A DNA stretch of 62,805 nt from Hormoscilla sp. GUM202 (GTDB lineage Bacteria > Cyanobacteriota > Cyanobacteriia > Cyanobacteriales > Desertifilaceae). The notes beneath the pieces were generated by a model that saw only the letters and a program-made list of their open reading frames with translations, was not told the DNA's origin and did not search any database. The DNA lies in assembly GCA_005518205.2 (NCBI GenBank), contig RFFC02000039.1:1-62805 (forward strand), in the 5' to 3' direction. This document shows, in pieces, positions 50,705 to 59,543 of this stretch. A program made the translations under genes and the position numbers. How positions within the stretch are numbered: position 1 is the stretch's first letter; every line of letters starts with the position of its first letter.

Positions 50705-51607
50705 GTGCGGAATGTTCGAGCGTAAGCAAAGATAGCGTGGTTTCAATGACCCGCTAAACTCGTGACAGCTCAAACTGGTGAGATTAGCCAGGGAACTGTG
50801 GAATTATTGTGGGTCCTAACCCCATCCTCCAGATACGGGAGGTACACCGGTCCCAACTGCCTCGGAGTGTTATCGCCGGGGGTGGAAAGCAGGGACTTAA
50901 ATGAAGGCTATCTGGCAGCCTAAGCCGGAAACGCCACTAGGAAAGGTGCTCATGGTTAACGATAAGTGAAGTTGTACAAGCCTCGTGATCATCAACCAGC
51001 GGAATAAGGCTTTTACGCTGGGCCAAAAGGCAATGGTAGGTGTAGATATCCTTGGTCTGTGGATATCTCGTATTACTACAATCCTCCCGGGGTATTGCAA
51101 CGACCTAAAAGCATCGTATTGATTCCACGGAACGTTATAACCTCAGTGATGCTATCTGCCTCCGGTAGATAAGTTAGATAATAAGCGCAAGCCCACTGGG
51201 GAGGGATGTCCTAAAAAGCCAACGCTTGGGGTAATGCCTAGGATATGCCGACATAGGACGGTGATAGTAGAATGCGATTGGAACTGTAGTCTGATGAACT
51301 AAAAGCCCGCCGATAGCTGGTTACTGGTAAAACTACTTCTAAAAGAGCGAGCAGAGAGAAATCTCTCGGTTGGTAGGCAATCCACTCGCCACCACGGAAT
51401 CACACAAGGCTGACGGTAGAGGATTAGTCTCCTGTTGTACGCCACAGGATAAAGATGAAGAACAAGTCGCAAGGGGACAAGGGGGTAACCCCGACAAATC
51501 CCTACCCATGACAACGGGTCTATTACCCAGGAGCCGTGTGCGGTGAAAGTCGCAAGCACGGTTTTGAAAGGGAGGGTTGGGAAGCGATTCCCAGCTCGAC
51601 CCCGACC
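50705..51607 (+). ncRNA. ORF-less group II intron 1
   Basis: A 903-nt ribozyme. The 5' end GTGCG starts at 50705. Domain V is at 51531-51564 (GAGCCGTGTGCGGTGAAAGT, then CGCAAGCACGGTTT) with the GAAA tetraloop and the AGC triad. Domain VI (GGGAAGCGATTCCC stem, CTCGACC branch region) ends at 51607. No maturase/reverse transcriptase frame is present. It lies between the psbA terminator and the DUF433 gene. The 3' boundary is uncertain by one or two bases. It is homologous to the intron at 55079. Confidence 0.88.
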
Positions 51608-51645
51608 ATAACGATAAAAACAAGTTGTGCTTTTGCGAGGGCAAA

Positions 51646-52026
51646 ATGTCAAGCAAAATTATAACAGATTATTTCAACTTCCTGAGGTCAGACGATATTC
51701 GCCTGGCAGGAACCAGAATTGGCATTGAAACTATCTTGTACGACTACCTAGAGCGCAGTCGCACTCCTGAAGAAATTGCCCAAACCTATACATCTTTAAC
51801 CTTAGAACAAGTCTACGCCACAATTCTCTACTACCTGCAAAATACCGAAGAAATCGGCCAATACCTGAGAAACTGGCTCGAACACGGTCACAGAATGAGA
51901 GAGCAACAAAGACTCAACCCGCCACCGGTTTCAGAAAAACTGCGGCAACTGAGAGCAGAAAGGAAAGCTAGACAACTAGTGGGGCGATATCTGGCACGCC
52001 TACTACTTCGGGCACTTTTACTGTGA
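51646..52026 (+). CDS. DUF433 protein with an altered C-terminus
   Basis: A 126-residue frame from [20 protein letters not shown]. The DUF433 antitoxin-like core is [40 protein letters not shown]. The expected charged C-terminus ([10 protein letters not shown]) runs into sequence that, in another frame, belongs to the LRR gene (from about 51977), giving the aberrant end [18 protein letters not shown]. The gene therefore lost its own 3' end by recombination. DUF433 proteins are putative antitoxins; no PIN partner is adjacent. Confidence 0.8.
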   Translation: MSSKIITDYFNFLRSDDIRLAGTRIGIETILYDYLERSRTPEEIAQTYTSLTLEQVYATILYYLQNTEEIGQYLRNWLEHGHRMREQQRLNPPPVSEKLRQLRAERKARQLVGRYLARLLLRALLL

Positions 52027-54551
52027 CGGTAACTGCATCGGATGCGGGAGGCCAGGTAGAAGATGTATTTAATATTGACGTTGACGTTCTCAATGCCAAT
52101 GATTATGCAGCCCTGAAGGCTCTCTATGAGAGCATTGATTGGAATGGTAAGGCAAGCTGGGATGTCAGCAGCCCAACTTCCCCCTCTGCTTCTGTTGTTG
52201 ATCAGTGGGATGGGGTGACAGTAGAGGGCTCACGGGTGACGAAAATCGAGCTGTACAACAAATCCCTGAGCGGTAAGCTCCCCTCTGAGTTAGGCGACCT
52301 CAGCAGTTTGCAATCGCTCTACCTGGACCACAACTCCCTGAGCGGTACGATCCCCTCTGAGTTAGGCGACCTCAGCAATTTGCAATTCCTCCATCTGAAC
52401 AACAACGGCCTGAGCGGTACGATCCCCTCTGAGTTAGGCGACCTCAGCAGCAATTTGCAACAACTCTGGCTGTACGACAACTCCCTGAGCGGTACGATAC
52501 CCGAAAGTATCAAGGATTTGTCAGCAGACAAACGACGATTGGAAAACCCTCCCTATGTGAAAACTGATATTCACGTAGTGGATGCTACTTTCGGTCGGAA
52601 CTTCAGGCTCAATGTCAGCGAGAACTTCGGCGACATTAACGACAACATTACTAGCTACAGCACCAGCGTTTTGCCAAACGGTTTAACTATTGACTCCACT
52701 AATGGGGTGATCAGTGGCACTCCTATTACTTCGGGCGATTTTACCGTGACGGTAACTGCATCGGATGATGCGGGAGGCCAGGTAGAAGATGTATTTAATA
52801 TTGAGGTATCGTCTTCTCGTACTCGTCAGACTCTCCATGCAGATGATTATGCAGCCCTTCAGGCTCTCTATAACAGCACTGGTGGAAAGAATTGGACGGA
52901 CAATACAGGCTGGGATGTCAGCAGCCCAATTCCCCCCTTTGCTAATGATGTTAATGACTGGCATGGGGTGACAGTAGATGTGAACTCACGGGTGACGCAC
53001 CTCTACCTGCCCTCCAACAACCTGAACGGTACGCTCCCCTCTGAGTTAGGCGACCTCAGCAGTTTGCTTGACCTCGAACTGTACTCCAACTCTCTGAGCG
53101 GTACGCTCCCCTCTGAGTTAGGCGACCTCAGCAATTTGCAAAAACTCGAACTGTACTCCAACTCCCTGAGCGGTACGCTCCCCTCTGAGTTAGGCTCCCT
53201 CAGCAGTTTGCTTGACCTCGAACTGGACGACAACTCCCTGAGCGGTACGCTCCCCTCTGAGTTAGGCTCCCTCAGCAATTTGCAAAAACTCGAACTGTAC
53301 TCCAACTCTCTGAGCGGTACGCTCCCCTCTGAGTTAGACTCCCTCAGCAATTTGCAAAAACTCGAACTGTACTCCAACTCTCTGAGCGGTACGCTCCCCT
53401 CTGAGTTAGACTCCCTCAGCAATTTGCAAAAACTCGAACTGTACTCCAACTCTCTGAGCGGTACGCTCCCCTCTGAGTTAGACTCCCTCAGCAATTTGAC
53501 AGAGCTCGAACTAAACCACAACTCCCTGAGCGGTACAATCCCCTCTGAGTTGGGCGACCTCAGCCGTTTGACAAAGCTTGACCTGCGCTCCAACTTCCTG
53601 ACCGGTACGATACCCGAAAGTATCGACACTTTGTCAGGAGTAGACAAACTATTGGAAAACCCTCCCTATGTGGAAACTGGGATTGACGACGTGTCTGTTC
53701 CTTCCTTGTGGAACTTCAGCCTCAATGTCAGTGGGAACTTCGGCGACATCAACGACAACATTACTAGCTACAGCGCCAGCGGTTTGCCAAACGGTTTAAG
53801 TATTAACTCCACTAGTGGGGAGATCAGTGGCACTCCTACTACTCTGGGCAATTTTACTGTGACGGTAACTGCATCGGATGCGGAAGGCAATGTAGAAGAT
53901 GAATTTAATATTGAGGTATCGTCTCCCATCACGGGCATTCCCAAAGACTACGAGCTCCAGGGCACTGAAAACGCAGACACACTTTCCGGAGACAGGGGCA
54001 ACGACAGCCTCTATGGGGTCGAGGGTAGCGATACCCTCTATGGCCAAGAGGGAGACGATCTCCTCGACGGGGGTCAGGGAAACGACACGCTTTACGGAAA
54101 CTGGGACAACGACAGCCTCTATGGCCAAGATGGAGACGATTTCCTCAACGGGGGTAACGGAAGCGACGTGCTTTACGGAAACGAGGGAGACGATCTCCTC
54201 AACGGGGGTAACGGAAGCGACGTGCTTTACGGAAACGAGGGAGACGATCTCCTCAACGGGGGTCAGGGAAACGACACGCTTTACGGAGGCAATGGTGTGG
54301 ATACTTTTGTCTTAGCCCCGGGCATGGGCCAGGATACCATCTACGACTTTGAGCATCGCACGGAAAAAATCCAGATAGAAGAAGGAGGAGGTTTGGATTT
54401 TAATAGTTTAAACATTGTCTATCATCCGGGCAGTTCGACTTCTCAGGACCATTGGACTTCCATTGAGGTCAAGGCTTCTGGGGAAGTGTTGGCAATTTTG
54501 CCAGGAATTGATAGTCGTCTTATTGTAGGTGAGAATTTTGATTTTGTTTAG
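52023..54551 (+). CDS. Large secreted LRR / Ig-like / RTX-repeat protein, 5'-truncated
   Basis: An 842-residue frame whose GTG start is inside a domain; sequence matching an Ig-like repeat ([16 protein letters not shown]) extends upstream to about 51977, so the N-terminus is missing. Order: Ig-like remnant; a first plant-type LRR block ([20 protein letters not shown]); a first complete putative-Ig domain ([20 protein letters not shown]); a second, longer LRR block with near-identical 24-residue repeats (about 53085-53500); a second Ig-like domain; RTX nonapeptides ([17 protein letters not shown]) that bind calcium; and a C-terminal domain typical of type I secretion substrates. Whether it is expressed without its native start is unclear. 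Its exporter could use the HlyD at 2292, by inference. Confidence 0.85.
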   Translation: MTVTASDAGGQVEDVFNIDVDVLNANDYAALKALYESIDWNGKASWDVSSPTSPSASVVDQWDGVTVEGSRVTKIELYNKSLSGKLPSELGDLSSLQSLYLDHNSLSGTIPSELGDLSNLQFLHLNNNGLSGTIPSELGDLSSNLQQLWLYDNSLSGTIPESIKDLSADKRRLENPPYVKTDIHVVDATFGRNFRLNVSENFGDINDNITSYSTSVLPNGLTIDSTNGVISGTPITSGDFTVTVTASDDAGGQVEDVFNIEVSSSRTRQTLHADDYAALQALYNSTGGKNWTDNTGWDVSSPIPPFANDVNDWHGVTVDVNSRVTHLYLPSNNLNGTLPSELGDLSSLLDLELYSNSLSGTLPSELGDLSNLQKLELYSNSLSGTLPSELGSLSSLLDLELDDNSLSGTLPSELGSLSNLQKLELYSNSLSGTLPSELDSLSNLQKLELYSNSLSGTLPSELDSLSNLQKLELYSNSLSGTLPSELDSLSNLTELELNHNSLSGTIPSELGDLSRLTKLDLRSNFLTGTIPESIDTLSGVDKLLENPPYVETGIDDVSVPSLWNFSLNVSGNFGDINDNITSYSASGLPNGLSINSTSGEISGTPTTLGNFTVTVTASDAEGNVEDEFNIEVSSPITGIPKDYELQGTENADTLSGDRGNDSLYGVEGSDTLYGQEGDDLLDGGQGNDTLYGNWDNDSLYGQDGDDFLNGGNGSDVLYGNEGDDLLNGGNGSDVLYGNEGDDLLNGGQGNDTLYGGNGVDTFVLAPGMGQDTIYDFEHRTEKIQIEEGGGLDFNSLNIVYHPGSSTSQDHWTSIEVKASGEVLAILPGIDSRLIVGENFDFV

Positions 54552-54930
54552 TTAGTTACGGTAACCCCGTTGTTCTCCCTGGACTCTTTGACCGCTATTG
54601 TAGGGGTGTGATTTGTTCAGGTAATAATATTCTCTCGTTCCCAGGCCTCGCCAGCCAGCAGAGCCTGGGAACGGGCTCTGCCTCCGGTCACAGTCCGCAG
54701 AGCCGCTATAGTTTAGCCTAAGTTGCTACCTATAGAACCTCAAAACCCAAATTGGCCAAAATTGCCTTGTGATTTACCCCAATGACGTGAGAAATTTACC
54801 AAAATGTCTGGGACGTAAAATTTTTGAGTGTAAGATAGAGTAAGCGGATAAAATATCTTGATTGCTGGCCATAAGAGCTGGCGAGACCCAAGATAACGAG
54901 TAACTGTAACTTTTTTTGAGGTTGTAAGAA
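54552..54930. other. Intergenic region with hairpins
   Basis: 379 bases without a gene. It includes GTTCCCAGGC...GCCTGGGAAC (about 54637-54674) and a partial TTTAGCCTAAGTTGCTACCTA segment (about 54713) that recalls the right end of the MITE-like element. Confidence 0.5.
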
Positions 54931-55992
54931 ATGACTCTCAATGCAAATGATTATGCAGCCCTGAAGGCTCTCTATAACAGCACTTCTGGGGAGAATTGGA
55001 ATACGAATACAGGCTGGAAAGACTGGGATTTCAGCAACTCCCCCCGATGCTGATGTTGTTAGTGGCTGGCATGGGGTGGTGCGATTCGTTCCGGCGTAAA
55101 TCAGCAATGGTAAAAGTCGGGTCCGGTTCCATTAGCCGGATAACTTTGGTACTCATGGGGGTTTAATTCCCCTCCCCCAGGTACGGGGGTGACACCGGTC
55201 CTTAGTGCTGAGGAGTAACATCACCTCGGTGCTCCGCAAGGACTTAAATGTAGGATAGCTGGTAGCCTGAACCGGTGACGCCACTAGGACAGATGCTCAT
55301 GGTTAGAACAAGCAAACTTATGTAAGCCTCGTCATCCAGAACCAGCGGAATAAGGCTATTACGCTGGCCCAAAAGGGAAATGGTAGTTAGTGTTAACCGT
55401 CACTCCTGGTTAGCATCGTACTCGAATAACTCCCGGGGTATAGTAGGGACCTAAAAGCATCGAGAAATGAGACCAAGGAACGAAATAACTTCTCGTGTGC
55501 TGTCCTACTCAGTAGGAAGTAGGACAAGTTAGATGTTTTGCGCAAGCCACGAGGAGAGGGATGTCCTAAAAAGCCAATGCCCGGGGTAATGCCTGCGGAT
55601 ATGCTGACATAGGACGGTGATAAGTAGTTAGACAAAAATAATTGCACATAGCCATGGGCGACATGCTCCGGATATGGAGACTAGCGCGAGAGAGTGTGTG
55701 AAATTAATTTTGTCCATGTACTTAGTTGGAAGCCACGGCAATGAGTACCCCTAATAAAGCACGGAACCCTTAGAGGTATGTTTGACCGTCAATCGGCGGG
55801 TAAGGGGCGAAAAGAGGAGTGGTTTGGGTCAAGGGGAGAAATCCCTAGTAAACCTACCTATGACAAAGGGCCAACTACCCAGTAGCCGGGTGCGATGAAA
55901 GTCGCAAGCACGGTTCCGAAAGGGAGGGTTGACAAGCGATTGTCAGCTCGACCCCGACCACAGTAGTGCGCTCACGGGTGACGAAAATCGAT
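54931..55992 (+). pseudogene. LRR-protein gene relic carrying a group II intron
   Basis: Exon 1 (54931-55078) reads [29 protein letters not shown], the same start of LRR unit as in the gene at 52023, then a frameshift near 55025, then VVSGWHGV in the new frame. The intron occupies 55079-55959. Exon 2 resumes with ACAGTA...CGCTCACGGGTGACGAAAATCGAT, matching 52219-52249, and at about 55992 passes directly into the 3' end of a binding-protein gene. It is non-functional. Confidence 0.8.
55079..55959 (+). ncRNA. ORF-less group II intron 2
   Basis: An 881-nt ribozyme. It starts GTGCGATTCG; domain V at about 55883-55916 (AGCCGGGTGCGATGAAAGTC, then GCAAGCACGGTT); domain VI and the 3' end are at GCTCGACCCCGACC. 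Exon continuity with the LRR homologue (GGCATGGGGTG / ACAGTA) fixes the boundaries. No maturase frame; a trans-acting maturase would be needed for mobility. It shares many blocks with intron 1 (GACGCCACTAGGA, AGATGCTCATGGTTA, CCCAAAAGG). Confidence 0.92.
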
Positions 55993-56080
55993 CTAGGGAA
56001 AAAATCCCAATTCAAGCTCGCTCGGGGTCAAAATGACCTCTGGACTCGCGGGGGTCTACTATTCTCCTCCTTTCCGCTAA
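55993..56080 (+). pseudogene. 3' relic of an amino-acid-binding protein gene
   Basis: It encodes LGKKSQFKLARGQNDLWTRG GLL, the conserved end of the three SBP genes that follow, with one base deleted in the last codons. The following intergenic sequence (AGAGAGTAAGGACAAACCTA) also matches the inter-SBP spacers. It shows that the array once had a fourth, upstream member. Confidence 0.88.
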
Positions 56081-56106
56081 TCCTATCAGAGAGTAAGGAC
56101 AAACCT

Positions 56107-57144
56107 ATGGCGAGATGGAAGTTTCGGTTACTAGCCACCCTGCTTGCTATTGCACCAATAATGGGTTGTGGTAACGAGTTGCGAGAGCAGAAGCAAAGTC
56201 GCTTGGATATAGTCAAGAAACGGGGCAAGCTGATCTGTGGCGTCAGCGGCACTTTACCAGGATTTAGCTTTGTAGACTCAAACGGTAAATATTCTGGTAT
56301 AGATGTGGAGGTCTGTCGGGCAGTGGCGGCGGCCTTGTTCGACAACCCAGAAGCAGTAGAGTACCGCAACCTGGAAGCTAGCGAACGGTTTACTGCCCTC
56401 AACGGTGGCGAGGTGGATGTCCTCTCTCGTAATACTACCTGGACTCTCGGTCGAGATAGTTTGGTGGGCATGGAATTTGTGCCCACGACCTTCTACGATG
56501 GTCAGGGGATGATGGTCCGCCAAGATAGTGGCATCAGGTCTTTGCCAGATATGCAAGGCGCATCTATCTGCGTGGGTACGGGGACGACCACGGAACTGAA
56601 TTTAACCGATAAAATGCGCCAAGCAGGAGTGAATTTTACCCCGATCGCATATCAGCAGGCAGATGCTACCTTTGCTGCATACGTAGAAGGTCGCTGTGAG
56701 GGAGTGACGGCAGATAAATCAGCATTAGTAGCCCGCCGCAGTAACTTTCCCAATCCCCAAGAGCATATAATTTTGGATGTAACTATGTCCAAGGAACCTC
56801 TGGGACCAGCGACAATTAATAATGACTCGGCCTGGTTTGACGTGGTGAAATGGGTGACATACAGTTTGATAGAAGCAGAGGAGTTGGGTATCACAAGTGC
56901 TAATGTGGAGATGATGAAAAGATCGGATAACCCCACCATCCGCCGTTTCTTGGGCGTAGAAGGATCTTTGGGAGAGGGTTTGGGTTTGACTAATGACTTT
57001 ACTGTCAGGATAATCAAGCATGTGGGAAACTATGGGGAAATATACGAGCGGAACCTAGGGGAAAAATCCCAATTCAAGCTCCCACGGGGTCAAAATGACC
57101 TCTGGACTCGTGGAGGTCTACTTTATTCTCCTCCTTTCCGCTAA
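56107..57144 (+). CDS. Amino-acid ABC transporter substrate-binding lipoprotein 1
   Basis: A 345-residue periplasmic binding protein of the polar amino acid (AapJ/BztA-like) family. The lipoprotein signal MARWKFRLLATLLAIAPIMG is followed by Cys. The ligand-binding core includes GKLICGVSGTLPGFSFVDSN, GKYSGIDVEVCRAVAAALFD, LNGGEVDVLSRNTTWTLGRD and the family's DNPTIRRFLG near the end. The ATG at 56107 is the native start; the open frame extends upstream only because a relic lies in frame. It is first of three tandem paralogues before two permease genes. Copies 1 and 3 share a pocket sequence (LSRNTTWTLGRDSL, ICVGTGTTTELN) distinct from copy 2. Confidence 0.95.
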   Translation: MARWKFRLLATLLAIAPIMGCGNELREQKQSRLDIVKKRGKLICGVSGTLPGFSFVDSNGKYSGIDVEVCRAVAAALFDNPEAVEYRNLEASERFTALNGGEVDVLSRNTTWTLGRDSLVGMEFVPTTFYDGQGMMVRQDSGIRSLPDMQGASICVGTGTTTELNLTDKMRQAGVNFTPIAYQQADATFAAYVEGRCEGVTADKSALVARRSNFPNPQEHIILDVTMSKEPLGPATINNDSAWFDVVKWVTYSLIEAEELGITSANVEMMKRSDNPTIRRFLGVEGSLGEGLGLTNDFTVRIIKHVGNYGEIYERNLGEKSQFKLPRGQNDLWTRGGLLYSPPFR

Positions 57145-57170
57145 GCTATGAGAGAGTAAGGACAAAACCG

Positions 57171-58214
57171 ATGCCTAGATGGAAACCTATGCTACTAGCC
57201 ACCCTGCTTGCTATTGTACCAATAATGGGTTGTGGTGGCATAACACAGAAGGCCCAGCAGAGGCAAAGTCGCTTGGATATAGTCAAGAAACGGGGTAAGT
57301 TGCTCTGCGGAGTGGACGGTGATATCCCCGGTTTTAGCTTTGTCGATGAAAGCGGTAAATACTCCGGTTTAGAGGTCGATGTATGCAAAGCAGTGGCGGC
57401 GGCCCTGTTCGATAACCCAGAAGCGGTAGAGTACCGGAACCTGGACCCGACAGAGAGATTTACGGCCCTCAATGGCGGGGAAGTAGATATGCTCTCATGT
57501 ACCACTACCTGGACTATCAGTCGAGATACCTCGGTGGGGATGGAATTTGCGCCGACTACCTTCTATGACGGTCAGGGGATGATGGTGCGCAAAGATAGCG
57601 GCATCAGGACTTTGCAAGATCTGAGTGGTAAATCAGTTTGCCTGCAAACAGGCACGACCACAGAACTGAATTTAACAGACAAGATGCGCGAAGCTCGGAT
57701 AAATATCGAGACGGTGACATTTCAAAAGGGGGACCCGGCCTACAAAGCATATGCGGAAGGGCGCTGTGAGGGCATGACATCGGATAAATCTCAATTGATC
57801 GCCCGCCGCAGTACCCTGCCCAATGCTTCGGAGCATATCCTGATGGATGTCACCATGTCTAAGGAACCCCTGGGACCGGTGACCGTGAATAATGACTCGG
57901 CCTGGTTTGACGTGGTGAAGTGGACGACCTACGCTTTGATAGAAGCGGAAGAGTTAGGCATCACCAGCGCTAATGTAGAACAGATGAAAAAATCGGATAA
58001 CCCCACCATCCGCCGTTTCTTGGGCGTAGAAGGAGCTTTGGGAGAGGGTTTGGGTTTGACTAATGACTTTACTGCCAGGATAATCAAGCATGTGGGAAAC
58101 TATGGGGAAATATACGAGCGGAACCTAGGGAAAAAATCCCAATTCAATCTCGATCGGGGTCAAAATGACCTCTGGACTCGCGGGGGTCTACTTTATTCTC
58201 CTCCTTTTCGCTAA
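57171..58214 (+). CDS. Amino-acid ABC transporter substrate-binding lipoprotein 2
   Basis: A 347-residue paralogue. Signal peptide MPRWKPMLLATLLAIVPIMG then Cys. It differs from copies 1 and 3 in the ligand region: GVDGDIPGFSFVDESGKYSG LEVDVC, LSCTTTWTISRDTSVG and SVCLQTGTTTELNLTDKMRE ARINIETVTF. These residues are closer to the textbook glutamate/glutamine-type binders (LSRTTTWT...), suggesting a different or ancestral specificity. The C-terminal 100 residues are nearly identical to copy 3, a sign of conversion. Confidence 0.95.
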   Translation: MPRWKPMLLATLLAIVPIMGCGGITQKAQQRQSRLDIVKKRGKLLCGVDGDIPGFSFVDESGKYSGLEVDVCKAVAAALFDNPEAVEYRNLDPTERFTALNGGEVDMLSCTTTWTISRDTSVGMEFAPTTFYDGQGMMVRKDSGIRTLQDLSGKSVCLQTGTTTELNLTDKMREARINIETVTFQKGDPAYKAYAEGRCEGMTSDKSQLIARRSTLPNASEHILMDVTMSKEPLGPVTVNNDSAWFDVVKWTTYALIEAEELGITSANVEQMKKSDNPTIRRFLGVEGALGEGLGLTNDFTARIIKHVGNYGEIYERNLGKKSQFNLDRGQNDLWTRGGLLYSPPFR

Positions 58215-58240
58215 TGCTATTAGAGAGTAAGTACAAACCT

Positions 58241-59284
58241 ATGGCTAGATGGACGTCTCTGTTACTGACTCCTCTGCTTGCTATTGTATCAATAATGGGT
58301 TGTGGTGGCATAACAGAGAATGTCCAGCAGAGGCAAAGTCGCTTGGATATAGTAAAAAAACGGGGCACGTCGATCTGTGGGGTTAGCGGTACTTTACCAG
58401 GATTTAGCTTTGTAGACGAAAGCGGCAAATATTCTGGTATAGATGTGGAGGTCTGTCGGGCAGTGGCGGCGGCCTTGTTCGACAACCCAGATGCAGTAGA
58501 GTACCGCAACCTGGAAGCTAGCGAACGGTTTACTGCTCTCAACGGTGGCGAGGTGGATGTCCTCTCTCGCAATACTACCTGGACTCTCGGTCGCGATAGT
58601 TTGGTGGGCATGGAATTTGCCCCCACGACTTTCTACGACGGTCAGGGAATGATGGTCCGCAAAGATAGCAAGATCGGGTCTTTGCAAGATCTGCAAGGGG
58701 CATCTATCTGCGTGGGGACGGGGACGACCACGGAACTGAATTTAACAGATACAATGCGTCAAGCAAAAGTAAATTTTACCCCGATCGCATATCAGCAGGC
58801 AGATGCTACCTTTGGGGCATACTTAGAAGGACGCTGTGAGGGAGTGACGGCAGATAAATCAGCATTAGTAGCCCGCCGCAGTAACTTTCCCAATCCCCAA
58901 GAGCATATAATTTTGGATATCACTATGTCTAAGGAACCCCTAGGACCGGCAACAATTAATAATGACTCGGCCTGGTTTGACGTGGTGAAATGGGTGACCT
59001 ACGCTTTGATAGAAGCGGAAGAGTTAGGCATCACCAGCGCTAATGTAGAACAGATGAAAAAATCGGATAACCCCACCATCCGCCGTTTCTTGGGCGTAGA
59101 AGGAGCTTTGGGAGAGGGTTTGGGTTTGAGTAATGACTTTACTGCGAGAATAGTCAAGCATGTAGGAAACTATGGGGAAGTATACGATCGCAACCTGGGG
59201 AAGAATTCCCAAATAAAATTACCACGGGGTGAAAATGACCTGTGGACTCGCGGCGGTCTGCTTTATTCTCCTCCTTTTCGCTAA
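58241..59284 (+). CDS. Amino-acid ABC transporter substrate-binding lipoprotein 3
   Basis: A 347-residue paralogue. Signal MARWTSLLLTPLLAIVSIMG then Cys; the start is ATG 58241, nine codons inside the longer frame. The first two thirds resemble copy 1 (GTLPGFSFVDESGKYSGIDV, NTTWTLGRDSLVGMEF, VNFTPIAYQQADATFGAY), the last third copy 2. It is followed by repeats and the permease genes. Confidence 0.95.
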   Translation: MARWTSLLLTPLLAIVSIMGCGGITENVQQRQSRLDIVKKRGTSICGVSGTLPGFSFVDESGKYSGIDVEVCRAVAAALFDNPDAVEYRNLEASERFTALNGGEVDVLSRNTTWTLGRDSLVGMEFAPTTFYDGQGMMVRKDSKIGSLQDLQGASICVGTGTTTELNLTDTMRQAKVNFTPIAYQQADATFGAYLEGRCEGVTADKSALVARRSNFPNPQEHIILDITMSKEPLGPATINNDSAWFDVVKWVTYALIEAEELGITSANVEQMKKSDNPTIRRFLGVEGALGEGLGLSNDFTARIVKHVGNYGEVYDRNLGKNSQIKLPRGENDLWTRGGLLYSPPFR

Positions 59285-59543
59285 CGTAGGGCAGGCATCT
59301 CGCCTGGGGGGTCCAACGTAGGGCGGGCGTCTCGCCTGCCCGGGGAAGAAAGCGTAGGGCGGGCGTCTCGCCTGCCCGGGGAAGAAAACGTATCGCGCGA
59401 CCCTTGTGTTGGGTTTAGTGTTTTTATTATGGGCATTCGATCGGACATGATATTAGGTGAAAATGCCTCCCATTAGCAATTAAAAATTAGCAATTAGCAA
59501 TTAGCAATTAGCAATTAGCGATTGGCAATTAACAATTAGCAAG
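59285..59543. repeat. Short tandem repeats before the permease genes
   Basis: Three units of CGTAGGGCGGGCGTCTCGCC TGCCCGGGGAAGAAA (59285-59392) are followed by a run of AATTAGC heptamers (about 59478-59540) right before the ATG. The heptamer run could vary in length and alter spacing to the start. Confidence 0.85.

Noticed and set aside
51299-51656. 117-residue minus-strand frames inside intron 1
   Set aside because: They lie within the ribozyme and do not resemble maturase or reverse transcriptase.
53003-53647. 214-residue repetitive minus-strand frame
   Set aside because: It is the antisense reading of the LRR repeats and has no independent support.
55393-55647. 84-residue frame inside intron 2
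   Set aside because: It lies within the ribozyme and has no resemblance to maturase or endonuclease.
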